The notes beneath the pieces are model-generated. The model was not told the DNA's origin. It ran no database searches and was given only the letters and a program-made list of their open reading frames with translations. A DNA stretch of 64,000 nucleotides from a cyanobacterium PCC 7702 (GTDB lineage Bacteria > Cyanobacteriota > Cyanobacteriia > Cyanobacteriales > Nostocaceae): NCBI GenBank assembly GCA_000332255.1, contig KB235926.1, positions 75,902 to 139,901 on the forward strand, read 5' to 3'. Made by a program: the position numbers and the translations under genes. Shown in pieces: positions 17,465 to 25,963 of the stretch (its first letter is position 1; each line of letters starts with the position of its first letter).

Positions 17465-18028
17465 TTAACTGGATGCAGAATTAGTTGCTTCCGATACTTT
17501 TGCAGCAGGAGCAGCACCCATGCGAATTTCAGAAGTAAAAGAGGCCATGCTAAATCCACCAAAGCGCTTGAGAATACTTACTCGCATGCGTAAATTGGGA
17601 CTTGCGAACCACAGGCGTTCTTCAGACCACATGGTTTCATATTCTGTCGTCAGGGTCAAAGCACCATCACTGCCCATTTTATAACTGCCGGCGACTGGTG
17701 TTTTCTCAGCGTAACCCATTTCCCGCAGCAATTTTCCTTGTTGGGGATTATCCTCATCAGGTACTGTTACCAATACTGTGGAACCAACATGCTTTTCTTC
17801 ATCCCATTCCATCGTACCGTTCCAACTGACTCTTGCGCCGCAGCCAGCTCGGTTCGGGTCGATGGAGTACAATTGGCAAAGCTTAATTACATCTGGATGG
17901 TCTGCTGGTAGCATTTCGATTGTAATATCGGATTTGCCAGATTCAGATTGCTTAAAGGCCAAATGGTGGCTGGTGCGATGGGAAAACCATTTGCCAACGC
18001 TCAACTGAAAAAACTCTTCTATGTTCAT
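17465..18028 (-). CDS. cpcS: Phycobiliprotein bilin lyase CpcS/CpeS family
   Basis: 187 aa lipocalin-fold (DUF1001) protein. Seen: '[20 protein letters not shown]', '[18 protein letters not shown]', '[17 protein letters not shown]', '[16 protein letters not shown]', '[20 protein letters not shown]' and '[16 protein letters not shown]'. Enzymes of this family attach phycocyanobilin to the cysteine at position 82/84 of phycocyanin beta and allophycocyanin subunits for phycobilisome assembly. ATG 18028 is preceded by AAGGTGAT. The next gene upstream on the same strand is an NblB/CpcE-like HEAT protein, another phycobilisome factor. Confidence 0.92.
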   Translation of the reverse strand: MNIEEFFQLSVGKWFSHRTSHHLAFKQSESGKSDITIEMLPADHPDVIKLCQLYSIDPNRAGCGARVSWNGTMEWDEEKHVGSTVLVTVPDEDNPQQGKLLREMGYAEKTPVAGSYKMGSDGALTLTTEYETMWSEERLWFASPNLRMRVSILKRFGGFSMASFTSEIRMGAAPAAKVSEATNSASS

Positions 18029-18143
18029 CAATTAAATCACCTTGCATTAAAATCTTGACGATCAATCATCCCACTGATTACAAGGTAGCAGCAGGAGGTG
18101 TCCAGCTGTTAATAGCTAATCGTTAAAATTATCTTGCGAGCTA

Positions 18144-18827
18144 TTAATTCATGCTCATTCCTGCTTCCTTCAGTCTTTGGAGAGAAATTTTAGCTGCTTG
18201 GGCAACGTGTTGGTGCGCGTCTTTTTCAAGATATTTTAAAGCAGAGATGCTTTTGGGTGTGGGAAGGTGACCTAGAGTTTCTGCCAAGCGTTGTCGCACC
18301 AACCAATCCTCTGATTGAGCAAAGCGTAAAATGCGGTCTACCGCATCAATGTCTTTTATTTCTCCCAGTGCGGCGATCGCTGCTTGTTGTATTACTACTT
18401 CCTGACTTTCCAAAGCTTTATAGAGAATCTCCCGAGCACGAATGTCTTTTATATTACCCAAAGATACGGCAGCACTGAAGCGTACCAACCAATCTGTATC
18501 TTCATAAAAAGCTCGAGATAGAGGTTCTAGGGCCCGGTGGTCGCCTAAGTATCCCAAGGCACCAGCAGCATCGGCACGAATGCCATAATCCGGGTCGGTT
18601 TCTAGAATTTTTACCAGAATAGAGTAGCACTCGGGAGTTGGTTTGACTCCCAAAGCAAATATTGCCATCGATCGCAACTGTAGGGAATCATCGTCCAAAA
18701 CCTTTTTAATCAAAGGAACAGCCTCCTCAGCTGGGACATCCCGCAAACAAGCAAGAGCAACCATGCGATCGCGCAAATTTGGACTTTCTAATTGAGTAGA
18801 GATTTCCTGTATGTTTAAAATTGGCAT
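18144..18827 (-). CDS. nblB: HEAT-repeat protein, NblB/CpcE-like phycobilisome factor
   Basis: 227 aa made almost wholly of HEAT (PBS lyase) repeats: 'RDRMVALACLRDVPAEEAVP', 'LRSMAIFALGVKPTPECYSI', 'IRADAAGALGYLGDHRALEP', 'VRFSAAVSLGNIKDIRAREI' and 'VRQRLAETLGHLPTPKSISA'. This is the pattern of NblB, needed for phycobilisome breakdown during nutrient starvation, and of E/F-type bilin lyases. Its size and closeness to cpcS support a phycobilisome role. NblB is the better fit because no CpcF-like partner is adjacent, but the distinction is uncertain. Confidence 0.72.
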   Translation of the reverse strand: MPILNIQEISTQLESPNLRDRMVALACLRDVPAEEAVPLIKKVLDDDSLQLRSMAIFALGVKPTPECYSILVKILETDPDYGIRADAAGALGYLGDHRALEPLSRAFYEDTDWLVRFSAAVSLGNIKDIRAREILYKALESQEVVIQQAAIAALGEIKDIDAVDRILRFAQSEDWLVRQRLAETLGHLPTPKSISALKYLEKDAHQHVAQAAKISLQRLKEAGMSMN

Positions 18828-19022
18828 GGAGTTGAAGGCACTTGTCGTGCTATCTATAGCTACACAAGTATCATTACCGATCCAGCAACAGATTTGCCAG
18901 GAGGATAACCGCCCGATAACAGGGTATGAATTAATTCAAGCTAGAATTTCTAAAAGTTCATGCAGTTGCCAACAAAAGCTTTACGGTTATTACTAATTCT
19001 GATGGCGAAAGGATGAAAACAT

Positions 19023-19373
19023 ATGGCTTCTGAAAAAACTAAATCTTCGGGCGATCGCTTTGTTTATCGCGAATTCGGTCAAGACAGTTCCCCAGAAGCT
19101 TTGCAGAGGTCAAGTCCCCAACTACCTCCTGAAAAACAAAACTTGCGCATTCAAACCACCCGAGCTGGTCGCAAAGGCAAAACTGTAACAGTGATTACCG
19201 GTTTTCAAACGTCACCAGAAATCTTACAAACCTTGCTCAAACAGCTAAAAACTCAGTGTGGAACAGGAGGTACGCTCAAAGGCAACGAAATTGAAATTCA
19301 AGGCGACCACAAGCCAAAAATTCTCGAAATTTTGACTAAACTCGGTTACAAAGCCAAAATTAGTGGCGGTTAA
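19023..19373 (+). CDS. yciH: SUI1/eIF1-like translation factor (YciH family)
   Basis: 116 aa. The C-terminal two-thirds is a SUI1 domain: 'LRIQTTRAGRKGKTVTVITG', 'LLKQLKTQCGTGGTLKGNEI', 'EIQGDHKPKILEILTKLG'. The N-terminal 40 residues are polar and likely disordered. Bacterial YciH resembles eIF1 and influences start-site selection under stress. Monocistronic; no terminator hairpin obvious. Confidence 0.9.
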   Translation: MASEKTKSSGDRFVYREFGQDSSPEALQRSSPQLPPEKQNLRIQTTRAGRKGKTVTVITGFQTSPEILQTLLKQLKTQCGTGGTLKGNEIEIQGDHKPKILEILTKLGYKAKISGG

Positions 19374-19501
19374 TTATCAACTGGAAATTTTAATAATTTT
19401 GTCCGTGTAAAAAATAGTAAAATCGATAGCAAAATAGGAATTTTGTGTTGATTGTCAATTACATGTTCCCTGGCAGCGACGCGATCGCAGGAATGTAGAA
19501 C

Positions 19502-20578
19502 ATGTCCGATGAAAACAGAACAGGTACTGGCCTGAGCAAAGATGCGGTACAGATTATCAGAGGCTTGATTGTTGGGGAGCTAATTACAATTGCGATTATT
19601 GGCGGACTGTGGCTGTGGTTGAGACCGCGTTTGCAAATTGATAAAGGTCGTTTTTCTGTATTTGGTCAAGGTACAACCACCACTTCTACTTCCAGTAATT
19701 CGACTTTTGAAACAGTTAGCAATGTTCCCGCTGGCATTTTCAAACATGGTGGAAGTACTGCTTGGGCCCCCATCAGACCATTGCTGACTTCATCGATCCA
19801 GCTGTTTCGTCCGGAATTGCAGTTGCGTTATGTAGACCCCCCCAACGGTAGTCCCGGTTCTGGAACAGGAATTCGCATGCTGCTAGATGGAGAATTAGAC
19901 TTAGCTGAGTCTTCCCGTCCCTTCACAGCAGTAGAACAGACCATAGCACAACAGCGAGGCTTTAGCCTCAAGGAGCGCTTGGTTGCAATTGATGGTGTAG
20001 TAGTAGTAGTCAACCCAACACTTCCGGTTTCTGGTCTGACGGTCGCCCAGCTACAGCAAATATATCAAGGCAAAATTACCAACTGGAAGTACTTAGGTGG
20101 TCCAGACCTGGCAATTATACCTTTTTCCCAGCCTCCAGAAAGTGCTGATACAGTACTTTTCTCGGGTCAGCAGTTGTTAGATAACCAAACACTTGGTTCA
20201 AACGTACAGTACGTTAATTCTACTACAGAAGCAGTGCGCCGAGTCAGCAAAACCCCCGGCGGTGTCTACTACGCTCCAGCTCGAGGTCTCCTACCGCAGT
20301 GTACGATTAAACCTTTAGCTATAGGTACGAACTCAAAGCAGTTTACTTCCCCCTATCGCGAACCTTTGATACCTCCAAATCAGTGTCCCCACAAGCGCAA
20401 TAAACTGCACAGGGAGGCAATTAAAAACGGTAGTTATCCCTTGAGTGTAAAATTGTACGTGATTAGTAAGGAAAACAAAGGACAGCAGCAGCGAATTGGC
20501 GAAGCCTACACCAAGCTTTTGCTGACAGAACAAGGACAAAAAGCGATCGAGGAAGCTGGCTTGATTTCAGTGCGTTAA
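19502..20578 (+). CDS. PstS-family phosphate-binding-like protein, membrane anchored
   Basis: 358 aa. A transmembrane anchor (about residues 20-41, 'LIVGELITIAIIGGLWLWL') is followed by a Ser/Thr linker and a type II periplasmic binding domain: 'GIFKHGGSTAWAPIRPLL', 'GSGTGIRMLLDGELDLAESS', 'RPFTAVEQ', 'VVVVNPTLPVSGLTVAQLQQ', 'IYQGKITNWKYLGG' and 'TPGGVYYAPARG'. These correspond to phosphate-contacting loops of PstS/SphX, though the classical 'SGS' loop reads 'HGGST'. Likely binds phosphate or a related anion outside the cytoplasmic membrane. There is no pstCAB next to it, so it is an orphan binding protein that may be sensory. Confidence 0.82.
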   Translation: MSDENRTGTGLSKDAVQIIRGLIVGELITIAIIGGLWLWLRPRLQIDKGRFSVFGQGTTTTSTSSNSTFETVSNVPAGIFKHGGSTAWAPIRPLLTSSIQLFRPELQLRYVDPPNGSPGSGTGIRMLLDGELDLAESSRPFTAVEQTIAQQRGFSLKERLVAIDGVVVVVNPTLPVSGLTVAQLQQIYQGKITNWKYLGGPDLAIIPFSQPPESADTVLFSGQQLLDNQTLGSNVQYVNSTTEAVRRVSKTPGGVYYAPARGLLPQCTIKPLAIGTNSKQFTSPYREPLIPPNQCPHKRNKLHREAIKNGSYPLSVKLYVISKENKGQQQRIGEAYTKLLLTEQGQKAIEEAGLISVR

Positions 20579-20603
20579 CTGGGATTGCTTGCAGGCAAGA
20601 ACT

Positions 20604-20996
20604 TTATTTTATTTTGTTATAAGGTTGAGGAAAACTCCAGTCCGGACGCAATTCAGCCGCGTGACGCAAATATGTGTGGTAAATAGGGTCGCTAGCTGGC
20701 AAATAAGCATGAATTAACAATCTAATGCAACGCTCTAAACTACCCTCGACATGCATTTGTTGGACATCCAACATAGCAACGCCATCCCAGTCAGGACGTT
20801 GGCGGGCGATCGCGGCCGGAAAAATTGCATCTAAATCTCGTGTTACCGTAAAAGTAACGCTAATAATGTTAGAAGGATGTAATTGGTTGCGTTTTTCCAA
20901 CTCATCTAACAGTTCCGTCACAGCTTCTCGGATCGCTTCTAATGTATTTTCCGAGACCGTTGTTGCACCGCGAATTGCCCGCATTCGCCATTCCAC
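20604..20996 (-). CDS. aroH: Chorismate mutase, AroH type
   Basis: 130 aa, normal for the monofunctional AroH trimer. 'MRAIRGATTVSENTLEAIRE' (Arg of the active site), 'IISVTFTVTRDLDAIFPAAI' (Thr/Arg contacts) and 'HVEGSLERCIRLLIHA' are diagnostic. Converts chorismate to prephenate for phenylalanine and tyrosine. GTG 20996 is taken as start because GGAGG lies 8 bases upstream; ATG 20984 is an alternative. Confidence 0.95.
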   Translation of the reverse strand: MEWRMRAIRGATTVSENTLEAIREAVTELLDELEKRNQLHPSNIISVTFTVTRDLDAIFPAAIARQRPDWDGVAMLDVQQMHVEGSLERCIRLLIHAYLPASDPIYHTYLRHAAELRPDWSFPQPYNKIK

Positions 20997-21081
20997 TAAC
21001 TAATCCTCCATCACGGTGAGTCATTAGTCATTATTCATCAGTTTGGCACCGCCAGATACATCAGTTTTTACCAATAACTGC

Positions 21082-21903
21082 TTAAGGTCGATACAGCCAC
21101 AAAGGTAAACCACTGGTGGACATCTCAAACTCTAACCAGTCAATACCAGCGGCTAATCCTGACGAAACCTCACCAGTTCCCGGTAACAGGCGATTCCAGA
21201 AAGGTTTGCGTTCTTCGAGGGTAAATACAGGTGTCTTGTCCGGGTCCAGACCAACTAATTCCGCGGCCCAGCGACGAGCATCTTCTTCGGTTCCCAATTT
21301 ATCTACAATTCCCAATTCCAATGCTTGTTGACCGGTAAAAATTCGACCATCTGCGAAGCTTTTCACCGTTTCTATCGCTAAATTTCGTGCTTCGGCTACT
21401 GTTTGTACAAATTGCTGATAGCTAGTATCAATCAATTCCTGTAAAATATTTTGCTCTGGTTCCGTTAATTCTCGGTCAAAAGCCAGGATGTCTTTGTAGG
21501 GTCCAGATTTAATAACTTTAAAGGAAACACCAATTTTTTGCAGCAGGCGTTGCAAATTATTTCCACGTAAAATTACACCAATGCTACCAGTAATACTACC
21601 GGGATTAGCCATGATATATTGGGCACCCATCCCTACGTAAACGCCGCCGGAAGCAGAAATATTGCCAAAACTGGCTACAATTTTTACTTTCTCGCGCAAA
21701 CGCTTGAGAGCACCGTATATTTCCTGAGAGTCTCCCACCGTTCCGCCAGGACTGTCAATACGTAGCAATAAAGCCGGAAATTTTTTCTCTTCTACGGTTT
21801 TGAGGGCTTCTAAAACTCGTTTGCGAGTAGCGCTACCAATGGCGCCAGTAATTTCAATGCGAGCAATTTGTTTGCGAAAATTGGGCTGAAAAGGCCAGAT
21901 CAT
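21082..21903 (-). CDS. sppA: Signal peptide peptidase SppA, short form (S49)
   Basis: 273 aa, the half-length SppA typical of Bacillus and cyanobacteria. 'LLLRIDSPGGTVGDSQEIY' and 'ASFGNISASGGVYVGMGA' with the nucleophile serine, and 'VIKSGPYKDILAFDRELTEP' with the catalytic lysine, make the Ser/Lys dyad. Cleaves remnant signal peptides in the membrane; cyanobacterial SppA1 also acts on thylakoid proteins. ATG 21903 ('MIWPFQPNFRKQIARIEITG') chosen over a longer frame. Transmembrane anchoring is weak in this form. Confidence 0.94.
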   Translation of the reverse strand: MIWPFQPNFRKQIARIEITGAIGSATRKRVLEALKTVEEKKFPALLLRIDSPGGTVGDSQEIYGALKRLREKVKIVASFGNISASGGVYVGMGAQYIMANPGSITGSIGVILRGNNLQRLLQKIGVSFKVIKSGPYKDILAFDRELTEPEQNILQELIDTSYQQFVQTVAEARNLAIETVKSFADGRIFTGQQALELGIVDKLGTEEDARRWAAELVGLDPDKTPVFTLEERKPFWNRLLPGTGEVSSGLAAGIDWLEFEMSTSGLPLWLYRP

Positions 21904-22173
21904 GGGCAAGTTCAAAATACCTCTGTTCAATCTCAAAAACACAAGTGCTATCTAGTTTTGACCTGCTTTTTCCTAGCAAGCAAAATCAGCAGGTTTGGCA
22001 CTTATGGGAATTGTAATTTAATTTTTACAACTTGCGCGTGTATTTATTTATATGCTAGCGTGGATGTTTGTTAACCTAATTGCCAAAGCCCAAGACCAAT
22101 AGTTCCCAATCCCAGTTTCGCAATTACAGACCAGTAAAGATAGTTAATTTCTCTTCCTGCACGAGGAGACTTG

Positions 22174-22479
22174 TTATCGCAAGATCTGACACCTGTAATA
22201 AGCGTAGGTATCAAAAAGTGCTCCTACAAAAACACAGGTCAAACTGATTACTAACATCCCTTTGGTGGCAGTACCGCTACCAAAAACAATCAAAAACTGC
22301 AAGATATGGTTGGCGATCGCCTCTGCTACTGCTTGCAAGCCAGGAACGTAACCCATTAGTGATAACATCAACAGCACACCTCCAATCAGAAACATGGGGG
22401 TGAGGAAACTGAGAATAATCGTCAGCAGTAGCGAGCGGAAAAAGTTTCTGAGAATCGTCATGCTGGTCTGTGGCTCCAT
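22174..22479 (-). CDS. Small conserved membrane protein
   Basis: 101 aa with three hydrophobic stretches: 'LLLTIILSFLTPMFLIGGVL', 'ILQFLIVFGSG' and 'GMLVISLTCVFVGALF'. Short polar ends. No named family recognised. Stands alone between sppA and the divergent mlaE; the 337 bp before mlaE (22480-22816) show nothing else. Confidence 0.6.
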   Translation of the reverse strand: MEPQTSMTILRNFFRSLLLTIILSFLTPMFLIGGVLLMLSLMGYVPGLQAVAEAIANHILQFLIVFGSGTATKGMLVISLTCVFVGALFDTYAYYRCQILR

Positions 22480-22816
22480 GGTTGAAAAGATAATAGCCGT
22501 TTACCTCAGTTGTCACTTTCTACAATAAGCGCGATTGCCGTATTGTGGGCAAGAATTCAACAATCTTAAGTTTTTATTAAAATACCTACACACAATTTCC
22601 CAGAAAAACTACCTCCTCTGCCAAAGAAAAAACAGTATCAAATTGACGAAAAATCGGGTTTTGCAATAGTGTTGGAGACACAGCTGAAACTCCCCAGGTA
22701 CCGATAATTGCCAGATTAATTTCTGAGATGGAATTTAAACTAAGTTAAACAGAATCATCACCAATCTGGAAATTCGTTATTCTAAATGCAGTTACTGAGT
22801 TAGCTAGCAAACAACA

Positions 22817-23614
22817 TTGAACGAGACTATATCCAAATCTAGTTTAGGAAAATGGAGTCAGCGATTGCTGGCGGCTATCTTTTTAGGCGGACAAGTATTT
22901 GTTCATCTGCTCAAGGGTAAAATTCACCGACGCAACACCCTAGAACAAATGGCAATAGTTGGACCCGACTCCCTATTTATCGCTCTTTTAACAGCTATTT
23001 TTGTCGGTGCAGTATTTACAATTCAGGTGGCGCGGGAGTTTATTACCTTTGGCGCTGGAAACCTTGTTGGTGGAGTACTGGCTGTGGCCTTGACGCGAGA
23101 ATTATCACCCGTGCTCACAGCAGTGATTTTAGCAGGACGGGTTGGTTCGGCGTTTGCAGCAGAAATTGGCACTATGCGCGTCACAGAACAAATTGATGCT
23201 TTGTTGATGCTAAAAACAGATCCGGTGGATTATCTAGTTATTCCCCGTGTGATTGCTTGCTTTGTGATGATGCCAATTTTAACTCTTTTGTCTTTGCTGA
23301 CCGGAATGATGGGAGGATTAATCATTGCCACTAACATCTACAATCTTTCGGAAGCACAATTTTTAGATTCCGCCCGCAACTTTCTTGGCAGCTGGGATAT
23401 TTTTAGCGCCATGATTAAGGGGTGTTGCTTTGGAGTTTTAATTGCTATTGTCGGTTGCAGTTGGGGCTTAACAACCACAGGAGGAGCCAAAGGCGTGGGA
23501 CAATCAACCACAACTGCAGTAGTTACAGCGTTGTTAGTAATATTTATCAGTAACTTTTTTCTTTCTTGGTTAATGTTTCAAGGAACTGGTAGTGCATTGT
23601 TAAAAGGTTTGTAA
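22817..23614 (+). CDS. mlaE: MlaE/Ycf63-type ABC transporter permease
   Basis: 265 aa. 'LEQMAIVGPDSLFIALLTAI', 'FVGAVFTIQVAREFITFGAG', 'VALTRELSPVLTAVILAGRV', 'GSAFAAEIGTMRVTEQIDAL' and 'GCSWGLTTTGGAKGVGQSTT' are the MlaE (DUF140) signature; five to six membrane segments. It is the permease of a retrograde phospholipid transporter between inner and outer membrane; in cyanobacteria and chloroplasts (TGD1) it moves lipids between envelope and inside. Start is TTG 22817; no ATG is available in frame before the first conserved residue. The DUF3119 gene follows 81 bp later, a common pairing. Confidence 0.92.
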   Translation: MNETISKSSLGKWSQRLLAAIFLGGQVFVHLLKGKIHRRNTLEQMAIVGPDSLFIALLTAIFVGAVFTIQVAREFITFGAGNLVGGVLAVALTRELSPVLTAVILAGRVGSAFAAEIGTMRVTEQIDALLMLKTDPVDYLVIPRVIACFVMMPILTLLSLLTGMMGGLIIATNIYNLSEAQFLDSARNFLGSWDIFSAMIKGCCFGVLIAIVGCSWGLTTTGGAKGVGQSTTTAVVTALLVIFISNFFLSWLMFQGTGSALLKGL

Positions 23615-23695
23615 ATGCTCTTCTTGTGACCTCAAAGCCGTGCCTTAGTTCCTAAAATAAGAATGTTGTTCGCTCACAAACTCAGGATAAAGATC

Positions 23696-24082
23696 GTGAC
23701 TGCTTCCAATACGCCATTATCAACATCAACTGTGGAACTAAAACCCAGTTATAAAATACCTGTGGTGTTAGTAATTACGGCCGTTCCCCTGCTTTTGGTG
23801 CAACCTTGGGTAGGTGGTGCGATCGCTTTGTTCGGGTTGTTTTTGATGTTTCAAGCAGCAACTGTGCGGCTACAATTTACCGATACTGACCTAGATATAT
23901 ACAGAGGAGAAAGATTAATTCGCCGCTTTCCCTATCTAGAATGGCAAAACTGGCGGATTTTTTGGGATAAGGTTCCCATTTTGTTCTATTTTAAAGAAGT
24001 CAAAAGCATTCACTTTTTGCCGATTTTATTTGACCCCAACACGCTCAAAAGTTGTTTGGAACAACGCTGTCCGCGGATATAG
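23696..24082 (+). CDS. DUF3119 family membrane protein
   Basis: 128 aa if started at GTG 23696; an ATG at 23663 in the same frame would add 11 residues. Two membrane segments ('VVLVITAVPLLLVQPWVGGA', 'IALFGLFLMFQA') are followed by a cytoplasmic-type domain 'LDIYRGERLIRRFPYLEWQN' and 'PILFYFKEVKSIHFLPILFD'. Matches DUF3119, found in cyanobacteria and plants near mlaE; role unknown, plausibly a helper of the lipid transporter. Confidence 0.82.
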   Translation: MTASNTPLSTSTVELKPSYKIPVVLVITAVPLLLVQPWVGGAIALFGLFLMFQAATVRLQFTDTDLDIYRGERLIRRFPYLEWQNWRIFWDKVPILFYFKEVKSIHFLPILFDPNTLKSCLEQRCPRI

Positions 24083-24105
24083 GCTTTTTTGGCATTCAAC
24101 TAGCG

Positions 24106-24128
24106 AGCAAGCATTTTTTGTGCTTGCT
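24106..24128. repeat. 8-bp inverted repeat after the DUF3119 gene
   Basis: AGCAAGCA (24106-24113), loop TTTTTTG, TGCTTGCT (24121-24128). No T-run after it, so a weak or no terminator; resembles other intergenic hairpins in the window. Confidence 0.5.
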
Positions 24129-24239
24129 ACAAAGGGCGTGGCTATTTTTTGTTATTTAATTTCCTGATGCTAAAATATTAGTCTCTATAAATTTTGTAAT
24201 AATTATATAAATAGCCACCTTAATTGCTATTAATTTTTT

Positions 24240-24848
24240 ATGACACCAGATGAGATTGAAGCAGCCTTGCAAACAGCGTTTGATCGTTGTGAAATTGCCA
24301 GCTGCCCTCTCACTGAAATGCAGAAACAAATATTGCTGCAAGTAGTTGGGCAACTTAAGGGAAATGCAAATCTTAGCATATTAGATGATGCCAATCCTTT
24401 AGATGAACTGACTCCAGAACAGCTGCAAGCGTTTTTACGTTTTGTGGAAGCGCAGGAAGAACAAAATATCTCTTGGAAAGTACAGCTACTGAACGATTGG
24501 TTGCATGACAACGACTCTGGAGAAGTACAATTTATTCGCGATTGCTATGGTCTGCAGTGGTTGAATCGCATACAGGAACACCACTTTCACAAGTATTTTT
24601 CTGAGGACGGTTGGAAACTCAAGCAAGGTTCGCGCATTGAAGTTTGCAATGCATTGTGGGAGTGGGTGCAAGATAACGGTCCTTGTCATCGCGAATGGTT
24701 TCCCTGCACTGTTGTTAAAATCGAGCGCGTCGAACGCGGGGACGATTCGTATACCAACTGTATTATCCGCTTTCAAAACGGTGCCGAGTACGAAATTCAA
24801 GGTTTTTATGAGTGGAACCGCTACAATTGGCGCCGGATGCAGACATAA
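24240..24848 (+). CDS. Conserved cyanobacterial hypothetical protein
   Basis: 202 aa, soluble and acidic. N-terminal helical part ('LTEMQKQILLQVVGQLKGNA', 'LTPEQLQAFLRFVEAQEEQN') and a C-terminal beta-rich part with 'GSRIEVCNALWEWVQDNGPC' and 'VVKIERVERGDDSYTNCIIR', ending 'YEWNRYNWRRM'. Codon use and HIP1 frequency match the genome. I do not recognise a functional family. No Shine-Dalgarno is evident before ATG 24240. Confidence 0.72.
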   Translation: MTPDEIEAALQTAFDRCEIASCPLTEMQKQILLQVVGQLKGNANLSILDDANPLDELTPEQLQAFLRFVEAQEEQNISWKVQLLNDWLHDNDSGEVQFIRDCYGLQWLNRIQEHHFHKYFSEDGWKLKQGSRIEVCNALWEWVQDNGPCHREWFPCTVVKIERVERGDDSYTNCIIRFQNGAEYEIQGFYEWNRYNWRRMQT

Positions 24849-24860
24849 ATTAGGCAAGTT

Positions 24861-25499
24861 TTAAGTAGTGACTGGATGTTGTCCGTAGTAGGGCAATGCT
24901 TCTGAAAAGTGCGGACGTTTTCCTGCTTGCCAATCTAAATAAGCTAATTGTAAGATGCTAGTAACCGTTGCTGCGAGCCCAACATTTGCTTCTAGTAGCT
25001 GGTAAGGTTTATTCCAGCTTGCTAATTTTTCTTGCCACAGTTGTGGTGTAAAAACGCTATCTGCAAGCAAGACATTGAGTTGACAAGTTTCGGGTACAAA
25101 TTGATAAATAGCAGCAAACAGTTGATTTCGTTGTGCTGGCATTTGGACGGCAATAACATGATTTTGTGCGTGTTCGTGTTTGGCACGTTGCCAGGCGATC
25201 GCTGCTAGTGTGGAGACAGCAAATACAGGAATATTTAACTGCTGTCCTAGAGTTCTTGCGATCGCAACTCCCACGCGAGTTCCGGTAAAACCACCCGGTC
25301 CTTTAGCAACGGCCACAAAAGCCAAATCCGTCCAAGTTTGGGGTTTGATAAATTCCATCAGATAGGAATGCACAAGGCTGGATAATTCTCCCTCCAAATT
25401 CCAAATTTGGGAACGTGTTTGTCCAGAAAAGTTACTGATTGCCAAACCTAATTCTGGAGTTGTAGTGTGTAGTGCTAAACCGTATTTGGATGCAGACAA
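24861..25499 (-). CDS. tsaB: tRNA threonylcarbamoyladenosine synthesis protein TsaB
   Basis: 212 aa. ASKHA-fold non-catalytic partner of TsaD: 'GLALHTTTPELGLAISNFSG', 'FVAVAKGPGGFTGTRVGVAI', 'ARTLGQQLNIPVFAVSTLAA'. Needed for t6A modification of ANN-decoding tRNAs. The start codon appears to be TTG at 25499. Its end is 12 bp from the convergent hypothetical gene. Confidence 0.93.
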   Translation of the reverse strand: MSASKYGLALHTTTPELGLAISNFSGQTRSQIWNLEGELSSLVHSYLMEFIKPQTWTDLAFVAVAKGPGGFTGTRVGVAIARTLGQQLNIPVFAVSTLAAIAWQRAKHEHAQNHVIAVQMPAQRNQLFAAIYQFVPETCQLNVLLADSVFTPQLWQEKLASWNKPYQLLEANVGLAATVTSILQLAYLDWQAGKRPHFSEALPYYGQHPVTT

Positions 25500-25629
25500 A
25501 GTTAATTACAACTAATTACAAATATTAATACGTTAGATATTTAGGCGGCAAAATTTTATTTCCCCGTGTTTGTCGGGGATTAGGAACCACGGTAGGGTTA
25601 GTTGCAGCAAACTTGCTGGCAATAGGTTT

Positions 25630-25878
25630 TCAAGTTGGTACTAATTCACCGGGACGCAGCTTCGACCACTTACCCATTTCTTTTTTGAAACTGCGACATC
25701 CTACAACATCCCATTCCATTTCAATCACATCGCCTCTGGGGCGGATGTTGACATTGATCGATGGTTCATTAGGTTCGAAATCTGGATTTTCAGTTAAATG
25801 GGGCTGTTGGTGCTGCGTTTCTACCGCGTGGTAGGTAATGCAGCGGTCTACATAATGGCAATTAACACAAACACACAT
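25630..25878 (-). CDS. ycf34: Ycf34 family iron-sulfur protein
   Basis: 82 aa. 'MCVCVNCHYVDRCITYHAVE' gives the cluster-binding cysteine set, followed by 'INVNIRPRGDVIEMEWDVVG' and 'GKWSKLRPGELVP', as in Ycf34 of cyanobacteria and red-algal plastids. In Synechocystis this protein carries an Fe-S cluster and affects photosynthetic electron transport. ATG 25878 fits the family; GGAG lies 12 bases upstream. Confidence 0.93.
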   Translation of the reverse strand: MCVCVNCHYVDRCITYHAVETQHQQPHLTENPDFEPNEPSINVNIRPRGDVIEMEWDVVGCRSFKKEMGKWSKLRPGELVPT

Positions 25879-25963
25879 AGATAGAAGCAACTCCTATGCT
25901 TTTATTGTTAATTTAGCTTAAGCCGAACTGTTTTCATTAGTTGCTGGGTTTATTTTTATTACA

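Noticed and set aside
24106..24128. Terminator after the DUF3119 gene
   Set aside because: The stem is good but no T-run follows, so it is listed only as a repeat.
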